A stretch of 64,000 nucleotides of DNA from Streptomyces sp. LaPpAH-108 (GCF_000373625.1 NZ_KB891994.1:705205-769204), one strand, 5' to 3'. Numbered from the stretch's first letter, positions 8,888 to 17,980 are shown. Notes: generated from the letters alone by a model not told the origin. A program made the numbers and translations.

Positions 8888-10417
8888 TCAGTCGCAGCCG
8901 CAGCCGCTCGCCGCGACCGGCAGCGGCTCGGGGACGCCGATCTTGGGCAGGCCGAGCATCACGCCGGGCTGCTTGGCGGCGGCCTCGGCGACATTGCGCT
9001 TCTCCCAGGCGTCGCCCGCGCGGGTGCGGCGCACGGCGAGGACGGGGCCCTCGGCGAGGAGGTGGTGCGGGGCGGCGTAGGTGACCTCGACGGTGACCAT
9101 GTCGCCGGGGCGGACCTCCTCGTCCGGCTTGGTGAAGTGGACCAGGCGGTTGTCGGGGGCGCGGCCGGACAGCCGGTGGGTGGCGCCGTCCTTGCGGCCC
9201 TCGCCCTCCGCGACCATCAGCTCCAGGGTGCGGCCGACCTGCTTCTTGTTCTCCTCCCAGGAGATCTCCTCCTGGAGGGCGACAAGACGCTCGTAGCGCG
9301 CCTGCACGACCTCCTTGGGGATCTGGTTCTCCATGGTCGCGGCGGGGGTGCCGGGCCGCTTGGAGTACTGGAAGGTGAACGCCTGCGTGAAGCGGGCCTC
9401 GCGCACGACGTGCAGCGTCTCCTCGAAGTCCTCCTCGGTCTCGCCGGGGAAGCCCACGATGATGTCGGTCGTGATGGCGGCGTGCGGGATGGCCGCGCGG
9501 ACCTTCTCGATGATCCCGAGGTAGCGCTCCTGGCGGTAGGAACGGCGCATGGCCTTGAGCACCGTGTCCGAGCCGGACTGGAGCGGCATGTGCAGCTGCG
9601 GCATCACGTTCGGCGTCTCGGCCATGGCGGCGATCACGTCGTCGGTGAAGTCGCGGGGGTGGGGGGAGGTGAAGCGGACGCGCTCCAGGCCCTCGACCTT
9701 GCCGCAGGCCCGCAGCAGCTTGCTGAACGCCTCGCGGTCGCCGATGTCGGAGCCGTAGGCGTTGACGTTCTGGCCGAGCAGGGTGATCTCGGAGACGCCC
9801 TCGCCGACCAGCGCCTCGATCTCGGCGAGGATGTCGCCGGTCCTGCGGTCCTTCTCCTTGCCGCGCAGCGCCGGGACGATGCAGAAGGTGCAGGTGTTGT
9901 TGCAGCCGACGGAGATCGACACCCAGGCCGCGTACGCGCTCTCGCGCCGGGTCGGCAGCGTGGAGGGGAACGCCTCCAGCGACTCGGCGATCTCGACCTG
10001 CGCCTCCTCCTGGACGCGGGCGCGCTCCAGCAGCACGGGGAGCTTGCCGATGTTGTGCGTGCCGAAGACGACGTCGACCCACGGCGCCCGCTTCACGATG
10101 GTGTCGCGGTCCTTCTGCGCGAGGCAGCCGCCGACCGCGATCTGCATCCCGGGCCGCGACGCCTTCCGCGGCGCGAGCCGTCCGAGGTTGCCGTAGAGCC
10201 GGTTGTCGGCGTTCTCACGGACCGCGCAGGTGTTGAAGACGACGACGTCGGCGTCCCCGTCGGCATCCTCCGGCGCCCGTACGTACCCGGCGTCCTCCAG
10301 CAGCCCGGACAACCGCTCGGAGTCGTGGACGTTCATCTGACACCCGTAGGTGCGGATTTCGTACGTCTTGGCTGAGAGAACGTCCACTGCCGGGCTCCGG
10401 TCGCTGCTGCTGGTCAT
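8888..10417 (-). CDS. miaB: tRNA-2-methylthio-N6-dimethylallyladenosine synthase
   Basis: Radical-SAM methylthiotransferase adding the 2-methylthio group to i6A37 of tRNA; works after MiaA. 509 residues. The N-terminal MTTase domain has three cysteines (RTYGCQMN, FNTCAVRE, VGGCLAQ), the radical SAM core has CNNTCTFCIVPALRG, and a C-terminal TRAM domain is present. The extreme C-terminus ends SGCGCD, a Cys-rich tail of unknown role. It lies 51 bp downstream of the vWA-protein gene on the same strand, so read-through from the conflict cassette is conceivable. Confidence 0.96.
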   Translation of the reverse strand: MTSSSDRSPAVDVLSAKTYEIRTYGCQMNVHDSERLSGLLEDAGYVRAPEDADGDADVVVFNTCAVRENADNRLYGNLGRLAPRKASRPGMQIAVGGCLAQKDRDTIVKRAPWVDVVFGTHNIGKLPVLLERARVQEEAQVEIAESLEAFPSTLPTRRESAYAAWVSISVGCNNTCTFCIVPALRGKEKDRRTGDILAEIEALVGEGVSEITLLGQNVNAYGSDIGDREAFSKLLRACGKVEGLERVRFTSPHPRDFTDDVIAAMAETPNVMPQLHMPLQSGSDTVLKAMRRSYRQERYLGIIEKVRAAIPHAAITTDIIVGFPGETEEDFEETLHVVREARFTQAFTFQYSKRPGTPAATMENQIPKEVVQARYERLVALQEEISWEENKKQVGRTLELMVAEGEGRKDGATHRLSGRAPDNRLVHFTKPDEEVRPGDMVTVEVTYAAPHHLLAEGPVLAVRRTRAGDAWEKRNVAEAAAKQPGVMLGLPKIGVPEPLPVAASGCGCD

Positions 10418-10468
10418 GCATCAAGGGTAGGGGGTCCGGCGGACCGCCGATGCGGCCCTCCTGTCCGG

Positions 10469-13400
10469 TCACCGCGGGGTCCGGTCTCCGTCGTCCCGCA
10501 GCGCCAGCTCGGCCAGCCGGAGGAACGTGGCCGTGGTGGCCGGCCGCAGTCGGTCCAGTGTCCAGCCCGGGGACTGCAGTGCCGCGTCGAAGCCCACCTG
10601 GACCACGTGTCCGGCGGGGACCTGGAGCCGCCGGGTGAATCCCTCGGGCAGTTCGCGGCCGGAGCCGACGTCCATGTCCGTGGCCACGACCAGCGCCCGT
10701 CGTGCCAGCTGTTCCCGGCCGTTCCCCCTGAGACGGGCGAGGGTGCGCACGGCCGCGTCCAGGGACAGCTCGCCGGTCCCGCAGCACAGGATCAGCCGGT
10801 CGGTGTGATCGAGCACCGCCTCGGCCGTACCGTCCAGGTGCAGCGGTGCCCAGTCGGTGAGGACGAAGGAGTAGTAGGGCGCGGTCCGGACCAGTACCTG
10901 GGCGTACTCCTGCTGGTGGGACGGGTTGGGCGTGAAGTGACCCGCGCGGTGCGCGGCGACCTCCAGGCCGGACGGCAGGCGGGTGGTGCGGTCGCGGATC
11001 GTCTCGTACGAGGAGGGGTCAGGGAGCGCCGCCAGGTCGCGTACGACGGCGGGGTTGCGGTCGGTGAGGAAGGCGTCCAGCGCGCCTTCGGAGGCGGAGC
11101 CGTCGAGGGCCAGGACCGGTTCGCCGCGCACCGCCGCGAGGACCGATCCGAGCACCATGGTGGTCGTGGCCCGACCGCTGTAGTGATGGGCGCCCACCAG
11201 GGTCAGGCGTCGGCTGTGCGACAGGGGAACCCGCAGTCGTTCCAGTCGCCGCTCGGCCTCCCGGCGGGCGGCACCGAAGCGCGGGAGCCGCAGCTCGGGA
11301 GGTGTCGCGCCGGTGATCTCGGGCGGCGGTTGCGTGAGCGGCACGGAGCGGGGCCGGGTCTCCTGGACCGCCGACGACCGTGCACCGCCCAGTTGGAGGC
11401 GGGTGCGCGACACGTACCGGGCGAGTATTTCGGCGACCTCGCTCGCACTCGGCCGCCGCTCGGGCTCCGGGTCGCCGCAGCGCAGCACGAGCTTCCGCAG
11501 CTGTTCCCAGGTGTCGCCCTGCCACAGGTGCATGCCCTCGGGCAGCCCCGGCATCTCCCAGCCCGCCTTGCTGCTGATGACCTGAAGCAGCTCGCCGAGG
11601 GCCCGCACGTTGTCCTCACGGGTGGGAGCCACGCCGGAGCCCAGGTAGGTGCCGTCGACGGCACAGTCCGAGAGGTCGCCCAGGACCACGGTGCGGCGCA
11701 GGACGTACACGCTGTCGGCGTCCAGGAACGCGGGCACGATCCCGTTGACATGGCACAGCGCGACCGCGTTGGCGAGGTAGCAGGAGACCAGCAGGCCCTG
11801 CAGCAGGTCGAAGGGGGCGGTGCTGTCGGTCAGGGCCCGGGTGAAGATCTCCAGGAGCCGGGTCGGCTGTGCGTCGGGCGCCCCCGTGTCCGAGATCGGT
11901 GTCATGGCGAGCCAGGGCGGCGACTCGTCGAGCCCCGCGTCGAGCAGCAGGGGGGCGTACTGGCCCTGGAGGCGGGCCAGGACCTCCGCCTCCACCGCGA
12001 TCAGTCCGGCGTTGACGGCGGGCAGGTCGGGGCGCGGCAGACGCACGACGGCTTCCCTGCCGTCGGCGTCCACGCCCCGGTAGACGACCGTGCGGCGCCC
12101 GCGCCTGCGCCCGCGCAGCTCGTAGCCCCCGACTCTGCGCGGGTCCTCGTCGACGAGCGGATCCCAGTCGTCGGTGTCCATGGCGTCCTGCCGGGCCGGA
12201 CCCGTGGCGCGGCGGGTGTCGCCGAAGGACACGCCGAACCGGGTGAGCAGTCGGCGCTCGATGCTGCTGAACGGCAGTTGCGCGGCGGACAGCACGTCGG
12301 AGCCGTCCGGGTGGAGCAGCCATGCCGGGAAGTCCGGCGAGTTCCCGGCGAGTTCTTCCAGGCGGCGGGCGATACGGCCGCCGGTGCGCAGGAGTTCCGC
12401 CTGCGGTACGGCGTCCAGGAGAACCGTCTTGGAGTCGTCCGAGAAGTCGAAGACCCTGTGCTTGGCCGGGAGGGGGCCCGGGACGGGGGCGGGGTGGGGT
12501 CGCAGGAGGCCGCCGAGAAACACCTCGGCGAGGTGCGAGGTCGTGGCCGTCCAGGGCACTCCCCGCTGCACCAGCCGCATCACGGGTACGGAGAGCGGGG
12601 CCACGGCCGCGAGGTGGGCGGCCAAGCGGTACGCCTCGGGGGTGGCCGCGTCCCGGAAGTGCTGGACGCTGCTGAGGTCCCGTGCGGCGGCGACGGTGGC
12701 GTAGTTGTCCGGGCGCACCAGCAGCGGCAGTTCCACGGTGATCCCGGGCGAGGCGAGCAGCCGGGCCCACACCCGCAGCGACTGGGCCGTGGGCTGGAGG
12801 ACGGGCACCGGGATGTCGTCGAAGCTGCCGAGTTCGGCGGGCAGCACGGGGTCGGTGATCCGCCAGGAGGTGTTGGCTCCGCCGATGCGCCGGGTGGTGG
12901 CCTGCCAGGGCGTGGCGGAGATCCCGGACGCCTCCCACATGTCGCGCGGCAGGGTGTGCAGGACGGCCACCGGGCCCCGGGCGGCCCGCTCGGCGAGCAG
13001 CCGGTGCATCGCCCCTGACCGCCAGGCGGGGCCCATGCCGTCGCTGACGACCAGCAACAGGGTGCGCCCGGACGGATCGTTGACGGTGCTCAGCGGCAGT
13101 TCGGTGCTGCCGGGGCTGAACGGCCTGGCGTGCAGCCGAGGCCGCTGCGGACTGCGCGTGTCGAGGCCGAGCACCCGCGTGACGGCGAACGCGCCAAGAC
13201 GCTCCAGCAGCGCGCGCAGTTCGGTGCCGAGCCGATGCCACAGCAGCATGGACAAGCCGTCGTCGACGAGCAGGGTCAGGTCCAGCCAGCGTTCTCGTAC
13301 GGGCCGTTCCACCACGTCGGGCAGGTGGGTCTCGGCGAGCGCCGAGGCGGTGCGGTCCTCGTCGATCTCGGTGCGGTGCCTGCTGTCGTGGCGGCGGCGC

Positions 13401-13825
13401 AACGGGCGCAGGGCGCGGCCGAGTTCCAGTTCGCCGACGAGAGCCTTGTCCTCGGGCACCCGCACGGGCAGCGCCCGGCGCGGTTCCCGGTCCGGGTCGG
13501 CCGCACGGGGCTCGGGGACCGGTGCCCGGCGGGCCGACGAGTAGAGGCTGGGGCTGGTGAGGTCCGGCAGTTCCGGATCGTCGTGCTGGGGAGCGGGCTG
13601 GGACGGGGTGGGGCGCTCCTGTGGCTCTTGGCCGTCGGGCGGCGGGCTCTGACTCGTGCTCGGCTGAGTGGACGTCTGCCGGAGCAGCGGGGCGTCGGCA
13701 TCCGAAGGGAGGCGGCGGGCCAGCCACAGCACGTCGAGTATCTGATCGGCGTCCAGGTCCAGACCGCAGCCCGCGAGGGTCCGCAGCACCTCGGAGAGCC
13801 GCTCCCCACCGCCCGGCATGGTCAC
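10469..13825 (-). CDS. vWA (SAV_2336-type) - pseudokinase - ParA-like fusion protein of a ternary conflict system
   Basis: 1,118-residue multidomain protein. Residues 5-40 form the SAV_2336-type N-terminal segment and 45-165 a disordered Pro/Arg-rich linker. Residues 181-300 are vWA-like, with a MIDAS-like DDGLS at 188-192 and SDG at 261-263. Residues 565-805 form a protein-kinase-like domain whose catalytic motifs are lost: VAIK Lys is R595, HRD is replaced by P698-A-F, and the loop Asn is S705. Residues 850-1100 form a ParA/MinD-like P-loop domain with a broken Walker A (G884-R-A-T-T-T). The GTG start at 13825 overlaps the MoxR stop as GTGA; an ATG two codons later is possible. Last gene of the four-gene cassette; probably the scaffold or regulator that the MoxR ATPase acts on. 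Confidence 0.85.
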   Translation of the reverse strand: MTMPGGGERLSEVLRTLAGCGLDLDADQILDVLWLARRLPSDADAPLLRQTSTQPSTSQSPPPDGQEPQERPTPSQPAPQHDDPELPDLTSPSLYSSARRAPVPEPRAADPDREPRRALPVRVPEDKALVGELELGRALRPLRRRHDSRHRTEIDEDRTASALAETHLPDVVERPVRERWLDLTLLVDDGLSMLLWHRLGTELRALLERLGAFAVTRVLGLDTRSPQRPRLHARPFSPGSTELPLSTVNDPSGRTLLLVVSDGMGPAWRSGAMHRLLAERAARGPVAVLHTLPRDMWEASGISATPWQATTRRIGGANTSWRITDPVLPAELGSFDDIPVPVLQPTAQSLRVWARLLASPGITVELPLLVRPDNYATVAAARDLSSVQHFRDAATPEAYRLAAHLAAVAPLSVPVMRLVQRGVPWTATTSHLAEVFLGGLLRPHPAPVPGPLPAKHRVFDFSDDSKTVLLDAVPQAELLRTGGRIARRLEELAGNSPDFPAWLLHPDGSDVLSAAQLPFSSIERRLLTRFGVSFGDTRRATGPARQDAMDTDDWDPLVDEDPRRVGGYELRGRRRGRRTVVYRGVDADGREAVVRLPRPDLPAVNAGLIAVEAEVLARLQGQYAPLLLDAGLDESPPWLAMTPISDTGAPDAQPTRLLEIFTRALTDSTAPFDLLQGLLVSCYLANAVALCHVNGIVPAFLDADSVYVLRRTVVLGDLSDCAVDGTYLGSGVAPTREDNVRALGELLQVISSKAGWEMPGLPEGMHLWQGDTWEQLRKLVLRCGDPEPERRPSASEVAEILARYVSRTRLQLGGARSSAVQETRPRSVPLTQPPPEITGATPPELRLPRFGAARREAERRLERLRVPLSHSRRLTLVGAHHYSGRATTTMVLGSVLAAVRGEPVLALDGSASEGALDAFLTDRNPAVVRDLAALPDPSSYETIRDRTTRLPSGLEVAAHRAGHFTPNPSHQQEYAQVLVRTAPYYSFVLTDWAPLHLDGTAEAVLDHTDRLILCCGTGELSLDAAVRTLARLRGNGREQLARRALVVATDMDVGSGRELPEGFTRRLQVPAGHVVQVGFDAALQSPGWTLDRLRPATTATFLRLAELALRDDGDRTPR

Positions 13826-14772
13826 ATCGCCCCGGTGAGCTGGTGCAGCACGGCGTCCAGCAGCCCTTCCGCGTCGAGCGCGACGCCTCCCGTACGCAGG
13901 AACACGGCGTTGAGCAGCTGGTCCGTGGCCAGTTCGCCCAGGGCGCGGCGGCGCAGGAACACCTCGATGATGTCGTCGGCCTCCCCCATCGCCTCCTCGC
14001 CGAGATGCGCGGCGACGATGGTGCGCAGCCGCTGCTCGTCGGGCAGCGGCAGATCGAGCCTGAGACACCGGCGCAGGAAGGCGGGCGGAAAGTCGCGCTC
14101 GCCGTTGCTCGTGATGACGACGACCGGGAACTCGGCGCACTGCACGAGACCTTGATGGACACGGACGGCGCCGCGATGGTCGTACGTCTGCACCTCCACG
14201 TTGGCCGAGTCCTCGGGCAGCCGGGAGAGTTCGGGGATGTCGAAGAACCCCTCCTCGAAGACCGTGAGCAGGTCGTTCGGCAGATCGACGTCGCCCTTGT
14301 CCATCTCGTCGATCAGCAGACAGCGCGGGGTGTCCGACGGGACCAGCGCGGTGCCGAGCGGGCCGAGCCGGACGAATGTGCCGATGGACGGTTCGCGCTC
14401 ACCGCGATCGCGGCTGAGGGTCGTCTCGCGCAGCCGGCCGATCGCATCGTACTGATACAAAGCGTCCTTCACCGTCGAGCGGCTGTTGACGGGCCAGCGC
14501 AGCAGTTCGCCCAGGCTCAGTTCATGGGCTACGGCGCGGGCCAGGGAGGACTTTCCCGTCCCGGCCGGGCCGGTGACGAGCAGCGGGCGCCGCAGGTGCA
14601 GCGCCGCGTTGACGACATCGGCGTGCTGGGGCTCGATCACATAGGGCAGTTCGGGGCGGACGGACCGCGCCGGTGTGAAGCGGCGCCACGGCGGAGCCGG
14701 GGGCAAGGTGATGGGGCGGGGGACGCCGTCGCCGCGGAACAGACGCCAGTCGGCGTCGGCAGCGGATGTCAT
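13822..14772 (-). CDS. MoxR-family AAA+ ATPase of the vWA-MoxR-VMAP cassette
   Basis: 316-residue AAA+ ATPase. Walker A is GPAGTGKSSLAR (Lys74), Walker B is CLLIDEMDKGDVDLPNDLL, sensor 1 is VVITSNGERDFPPAFLRR, and the C-terminal lid is helical. MoxR proteins typically work as chaperone-like remodellers of vWA partners. Here the vWA partner is the next gene (GTGA overlap) and the upstream VMAP gene overlaps as ATGA, so the three are translationally coupled. All ATPase motifs look intact, making this the one clearly active NTPase of the cassette. Confidence 0.92.
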   Translation of the reverse strand: MTSAADADWRLFRGDGVPRPITLPPAPPWRRFTPARSVRPELPYVIEPQHADVVNAALHLRRPLLVTGPAGTGKSSLARAVAHELSLGELLRWPVNSRSTVKDALYQYDAIGRLRETTLSRDRGEREPSIGTFVRLGPLGTALVPSDTPRCLLIDEMDKGDVDLPNDLLTVFEEGFFDIPELSRLPEDSANVEVQTYDHRGAVRVHQGLVQCAEFPVVVITSNGERDFPPAFLRRCLRLDLPLPDEQRLRTIVAAHLGEEAMGEADDIIEVFLRRRALGELATDQLLNAVFLRTGGVALDAEGLLDAVLHQLTGAM

Positions 14773-16916
14773 GCGCTCTCCTGGGGTTCGGTCAGGTGCA
14801 GGCGGGGCACGGTGCGGTCGGCGTCCGCCCAGGCGAGGACCGGGCGGCCGGGGAAGTCGGGCGGGTTGGCCTTGGCGTGGGCGCGGTAGTCCCGTACCCC
14901 GTCGGGCAGTTCGGGCGTGGCGATCTCGGCTGTGTACCGGACGGTGTGGGAGGTGCCGTCGCGACCGCGGTCCCACACCACCACCGGCACGCCGAGGGCG
15001 AGGCAGGTCTGCACGATGCCGTCCCGCGGTCCCGGGGGCACGTCCACACAGACGCGTACGGTGTCGAGTTGGTTGACCAGCCGGGAGTAGATCGCCTCGC
15101 GGTCCATGGAGTCGGAGACCACGAGGGTCTTGCCCGAGTCGAGCCGGCTCCACCGGCTGCGCCAGTGGGCCAGGAACCGCCCGTGTCTGCGCAGCAGTTC
15201 CGGGCAGTGCACCACCAGCGGGAACTCGACGCCGAGGACACCGGGCACGAGCGCTTCCGGGTCGCGTGCCGTCCATTCGTCCACCGGCAGGTTGAGGCCG
15301 CTCCGGTCCACCAGTACCTCGACCAGGGGCGGTCGTTCGTCGTCGGCCGGGGGCGCGAGGGAGTCGAGCACGCGGAGCACTTCGCGCGCTGCCTCCGACG
15401 CCGAGTGCGAGGTGACGCTGTCCGTCGAGATCTGCCGCAGCCCGGCGCCCTCGTCGCACCAGATCCTCAGCTGGTGCCGCGCCCGGCCGACGCGCGTCAC
15501 CTGGACCAGGACCCGCACGCGCGCGGTCCGGGCCCGCAGGGACCGCACCCAGTCCTGGGCGTCGGAGCGGCGCTCACCGAGGGCGGCCCGCGGGATGCCC
15601 AGGCGCTGTGCCACGCTGTCGGCCCAGAACCGCAGGTGTGGCCGGACCGGATTCGCGCTCAGCGCGCTGACGTACTCCATCACCCTCAGCAGGGCGGGAA
15701 CCCGGGGCTCACCGTCGCCCGCGTGGCCGTCGCCCGGCAGTGCCTCCAGGTGGTTGAGAAGCGCCTCCGCGGTGTCCGCGCCCGGCAGTGCGGCCAGGTG
15801 CGGGAGGGCGGCGCGGACCGCCTCGGGTATCCGGGCCAGTACGTCCGCCTCCACGTCCCGCAGATGCTTACGGAGCGTGGCGTACTCCTGCGGGGACAGC
15901 AGGAGGGGTGTCCGGGACAGGGCGCCCGCCGCCAGGACGCGGTCGGCGTCCCGGGGGGCGCCGCGCCGCAGGTTGCCCACCAGGGCGGCCAGGGCCCGCG
16001 GATGGGTCAGCAGGAAGGACGCGAACTCCTCGGGTGTGGGCGGGGTGACGTCGCTGCCGTGCGTCACGCCGCAGGACCGTGCCAGCCGCTTGGCGCTCTC
16101 CACCCGGCTGCTCGCGGAGGGAAAGATGTCCTCGATGGCCTGCACCAGCAGCAGGAAGGCGTGATCGTCCTCGTCCGGCGGTTCGGCTGCCAGGCCGTCC
16201 AGCACGCCGAGCGGGCGCAGTTCGGCCTCCACGCGCTGCCAGGGCGCGGCCCAGCTGCGTCGTGCGAGGTCCTGGGTGCTCGACGGGCGAGGGGCGCCGG
16301 TGCCAGGATCCACGGGCGGCATGAAGTGGGCGACCACCAGGCCGACCACGGCCTTCTCCTCCTCGCACCACAGCGGGCTGCCGCTGTAGCCGGGGCCGAC
16401 CGCCATGCCGGTGGGCGCCCCGTCCAGATAGGCGCGGGAGCCGTTGAGGCGGCGGACGGTGAGAAGCGCGAACGTGGCCTCGACGCCGGAGCCGTGACAG
16501 GCTTCCACGTCCTGGCCGACCCGCATGGCCGTCCGGCGGGGTCCTGCGGGCAGACCGCCTGCCGGTCCGTCCACGCGCAGTACGGCCAGATCACCGAGCC
16601 ATTCGTCGTCACCCGGCCGTACCGGGCCGCCGTCGTGGGCGCGGGGCGCGATCCAGTGGGCCACGCGTGCCCCATAGCGCTGCGAGGGCCGGTCGTCGTC
16701 GTGCACCTCGACCATGATCTCGTCCGGTCCGGGCGCGCGTGAGGTGAGCATGGGGCGGCCCAGCGCGGCGTTGACGACATGGGCGCAGGTCAGCACCGTG
16801 TCGCCGCCGAGGACGAATCCCGCGCCCATGGCTTTGGCGTCCACCGGCCGCCGGATGGACACGACGTGGAGGGAGGCGTCGCCGGTACCGTCCCCCGCGG
16901 TTCCGAACCATCCCAC
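14769..16916 (-). CDS. Trypsin-like serine protease with VMAP-C domain (VMAP effector)
   Basis: 715-residue protein. Residues 12-205 form a trypsin-like domain with a complete triad: H46 in TCAHVV, D109 in LGDLAVLRV and S178 in GPGYSGSPLW. A helical middle follows (about 225-480), including an effector-associated-domain-like stretch around EDIFPSASSRVESAKRLARS. The C-terminal region (about 485-715) resembles the VMAP-C domain, with FPLVVHCPELLRRHGR and LGVPVVVWDRG. No signal peptide is seen, so the protease is presumably cytosolic and self-restrained until triggered. The GTG start at 16916 lies 3 bp after the Trypco1 stop, and the stop overlaps the MoxR start (ATGA). Confidence 0.86.
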   Translation of the reverse strand: MGWFGTAGDGTGDASLHVVSIRRPVDAKAMGAGFVLGGDTVLTCAHVVNAALGRPMLTSRAPGPDEIMVEVHDDDRPSQRYGARVAHWIAPRAHDGGPVRPGDDEWLGDLAVLRVDGPAGGLPAGPRRTAMRVGQDVEACHGSGVEATFALLTVRRLNGSRAYLDGAPTGMAVGPGYSGSPLWCEEEKAVVGLVVAHFMPPVDPGTGAPRPSSTQDLARRSWAAPWQRVEAELRPLGVLDGLAAEPPDEDDHAFLLLVQAIEDIFPSASSRVESAKRLARSCGVTHGSDVTPPTPEEFASFLLTHPRALAALVGNLRRGAPRDADRVLAAGALSRTPLLLSPQEYATLRKHLRDVEADVLARIPEAVRAALPHLAALPGADTAEALLNHLEALPGDGHAGDGEPRVPALLRVMEYVSALSANPVRPHLRFWADSVAQRLGIPRAALGERRSDAQDWVRSLRARTARVRVLVQVTRVGRARHQLRIWCDEGAGLRQISTDSVTSHSASEAAREVLRVLDSLAPPADDERPPLVEVLVDRSGLNLPVDEWTARDPEALVPGVLGVEFPLVVHCPELLRRHGRFLAHWRSRWSRLDSGKTLVVSDSMDREAIYSRLVNQLDTVRVCVDVPPGPRDGIVQTCLALGVPVVVWDRGRDGTSHTVRYTAEIATPELPDGVRDYRAHAKANPPDFPGRPVLAWADADRTVPRLHLTEPQESA

Positions 16917-16919
16917 GCG

Positions 16920-17405
16920 TCACTCCACGGTCGGTGCCACGTCGGGCTGGGGAGCCGGCTTCCAGTTCGCGGTGATGGTGAGGTGTGCCTGGGCCGTGCC
17001 TCCGACGATCCCGAGTTTGAGGTCCTGGCCGACCTGGACGCCGAAGGTCACGCTCAGCTCGGTCGGCGGCGTCTGCACGGCGGTGGCCGCGGCGTGGACC
17101 TCTTCGAGCAGCGGCCCGAGCGGGCGGAGGGCACCGCGAAGGGCTCCGGCCGCGAAGTCGGCCACCACTCTCCCCCCGGCCGCCACGGGCACGGCCCTTC
17201 CCATGCCCTCGGGGAGGTCGTCGTCGGGTGCGGCGGGAACCTCACCGCCCGCGGGTGCGAGCACGAATCGGACGGGTGTGCCGTCATCGAGTTCGAGGTC
17301 ATGTGAGAGAGACACGCCGACATTGTCGTCGGCGGAGCCCGGGTCCGCGCCTGTCTCGCGAAACTCGGTTACAAGATCGATACAGACAGCCACACATCCC
17401 CCCAC
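16920..17405 (-). CDS. Trypco1 (CU044_2847-type) trypsin-associated protein
   Basis: Up to 161 residues. The recognisable domain begins near SHDLELDDGTPVRFVLAP and continues to ELSVTFGVQVGQDLKLGIVG, the pattern of the trypsin co-occurring domain 1 found with proteases of conflict systems. It is the first gene of the cassette, 3 bp before the trypsin-VMAP gene; a role as inhibitor, adaptor or trigger of the protease is inference. The start is uncertain: the GTG at 17405 follows an AG-rich stretch very closely, and an internal GTG at 17315 would give about 131 residues, closer to the family domain. Confidence 0.72.
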   Translation of the reverse strand: MGGCVAVCIDLVTEFRETGADPGSADDNVGVSLSHDLELDDGTPVRFVLAPAGGEVPAAPDDDLPEGMGRAVPVAAGGRVVADFAAGALRGALRPLGPLLEEVHAAATAVQTPPTELSVTFGVQVGQDLKLGIVGGTAQAHLTITANWKPAPQPDVAPTVE

Positions 17406-17440
17406 ATCCGCCTCGGCTCACGGGGTGAGAACGGTGGCCG

Positions 17441-17845
17441 TCAGGCGTCCTCGGCTATCCAGCCCTGGCCGCGCAGCACCGCCGCGACGTCCGGCGCCCG
17501 GTAGTGGTCGCCCTTGAGGACCTTGCCGTCCTCGCGGCGCAGGACCTGGCCGTCGGGGCCGAGCTTGCTCATGTTGGCGCGGTGGATCTCGGCGATCACC
17601 TCGTCGAGGTCGATGCCGTGGACCAGTGCCGTGCCGTACGCCACGTAGACCACGTCCGCCAGTTCCTGCGCGAGGTGGTCCAGGGGGCCCTCGACCGCGA
17701 CCTCCGCGACCTCGGCGGCCTCTTCCGCGAGCAGTTCCCCGCGGTGCGCGGCCAGCTGCGGGGAGACCTCGGTGGGGGTCTCGCGGGCGTCGAGGCCGAA
17801 GGCGCGGTGGAACTCACGGACGAGGCGGGCGGGAGAAGTGCTCAT
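17441..17845 (-). CDS. MazG-like (all-alpha) nucleotide pyrophosphohydrolase
   Basis: 134-residue protein with the EExxE...ExxD signature of the all-alpha NTP pyrophosphatases: ELLAEEAAEVAEVAVEG followed by HLAQELADVVYVAYGTA. The C-terminal motif NMSKLGPDG and KVLKGDHYRAPD are typical of the phosphoribosyl-ATP pyrophosphohydrolase-like / phage MazG-like subgroup. It probably hydrolyses a non-canonical or damaged nucleotide; substrate unknown. Single gene, divergent from the TAXI gene across a 135-bp spacer with two DnaA boxes. Confidence 0.88.
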   Translation of the reverse strand: MSTSPARLVREFHRAFGLDARETPTEVSPQLAAHRGELLAEEAAEVAEVAVEGPLDHLAQELADVVYVAYGTALVHGIDLDEVIAEIHRANMSKLGPDGQVLRREDGKVLKGDHYRAPDVAAVLRGQGWIAEDA

Positions 17846-17884
17846 GCGGGCGACTCTAGCCGCCGCCACCGACAGCCCCCGACG

Positions 17885-17927
17885 TTGTCCACAGGCTCTG
17901 CGGGCCGGTCCCGTGGGGTTGTCCACA
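17885..17927 (+). promoter_or_regulatory. Pair of DnaA boxes (TTGTCCACA)
   Basis: Exact TTGTCCACA copies at 17885-17893 and 17919-17927, 34 bp apart, in the spacer between the divergent MazG-like and TAXI genes. This mirrors the pair at 5981-6021 in sequence and spacing. Confidence 0.55.
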
Positions 17928-17980
17928 GGTGCGCCCAGGGCTCTGGCGGGGCCACCGTCCGGGCTGGCAGGATCGCCCGC

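Noticed and set aside
10607..13018. 803-codon plus-strand frame opposite the vWA gene
   Set aside because: Antisense shadow; no RBS and no recognisable domain, while the minus frame overlaps its operon partner by GTGA.
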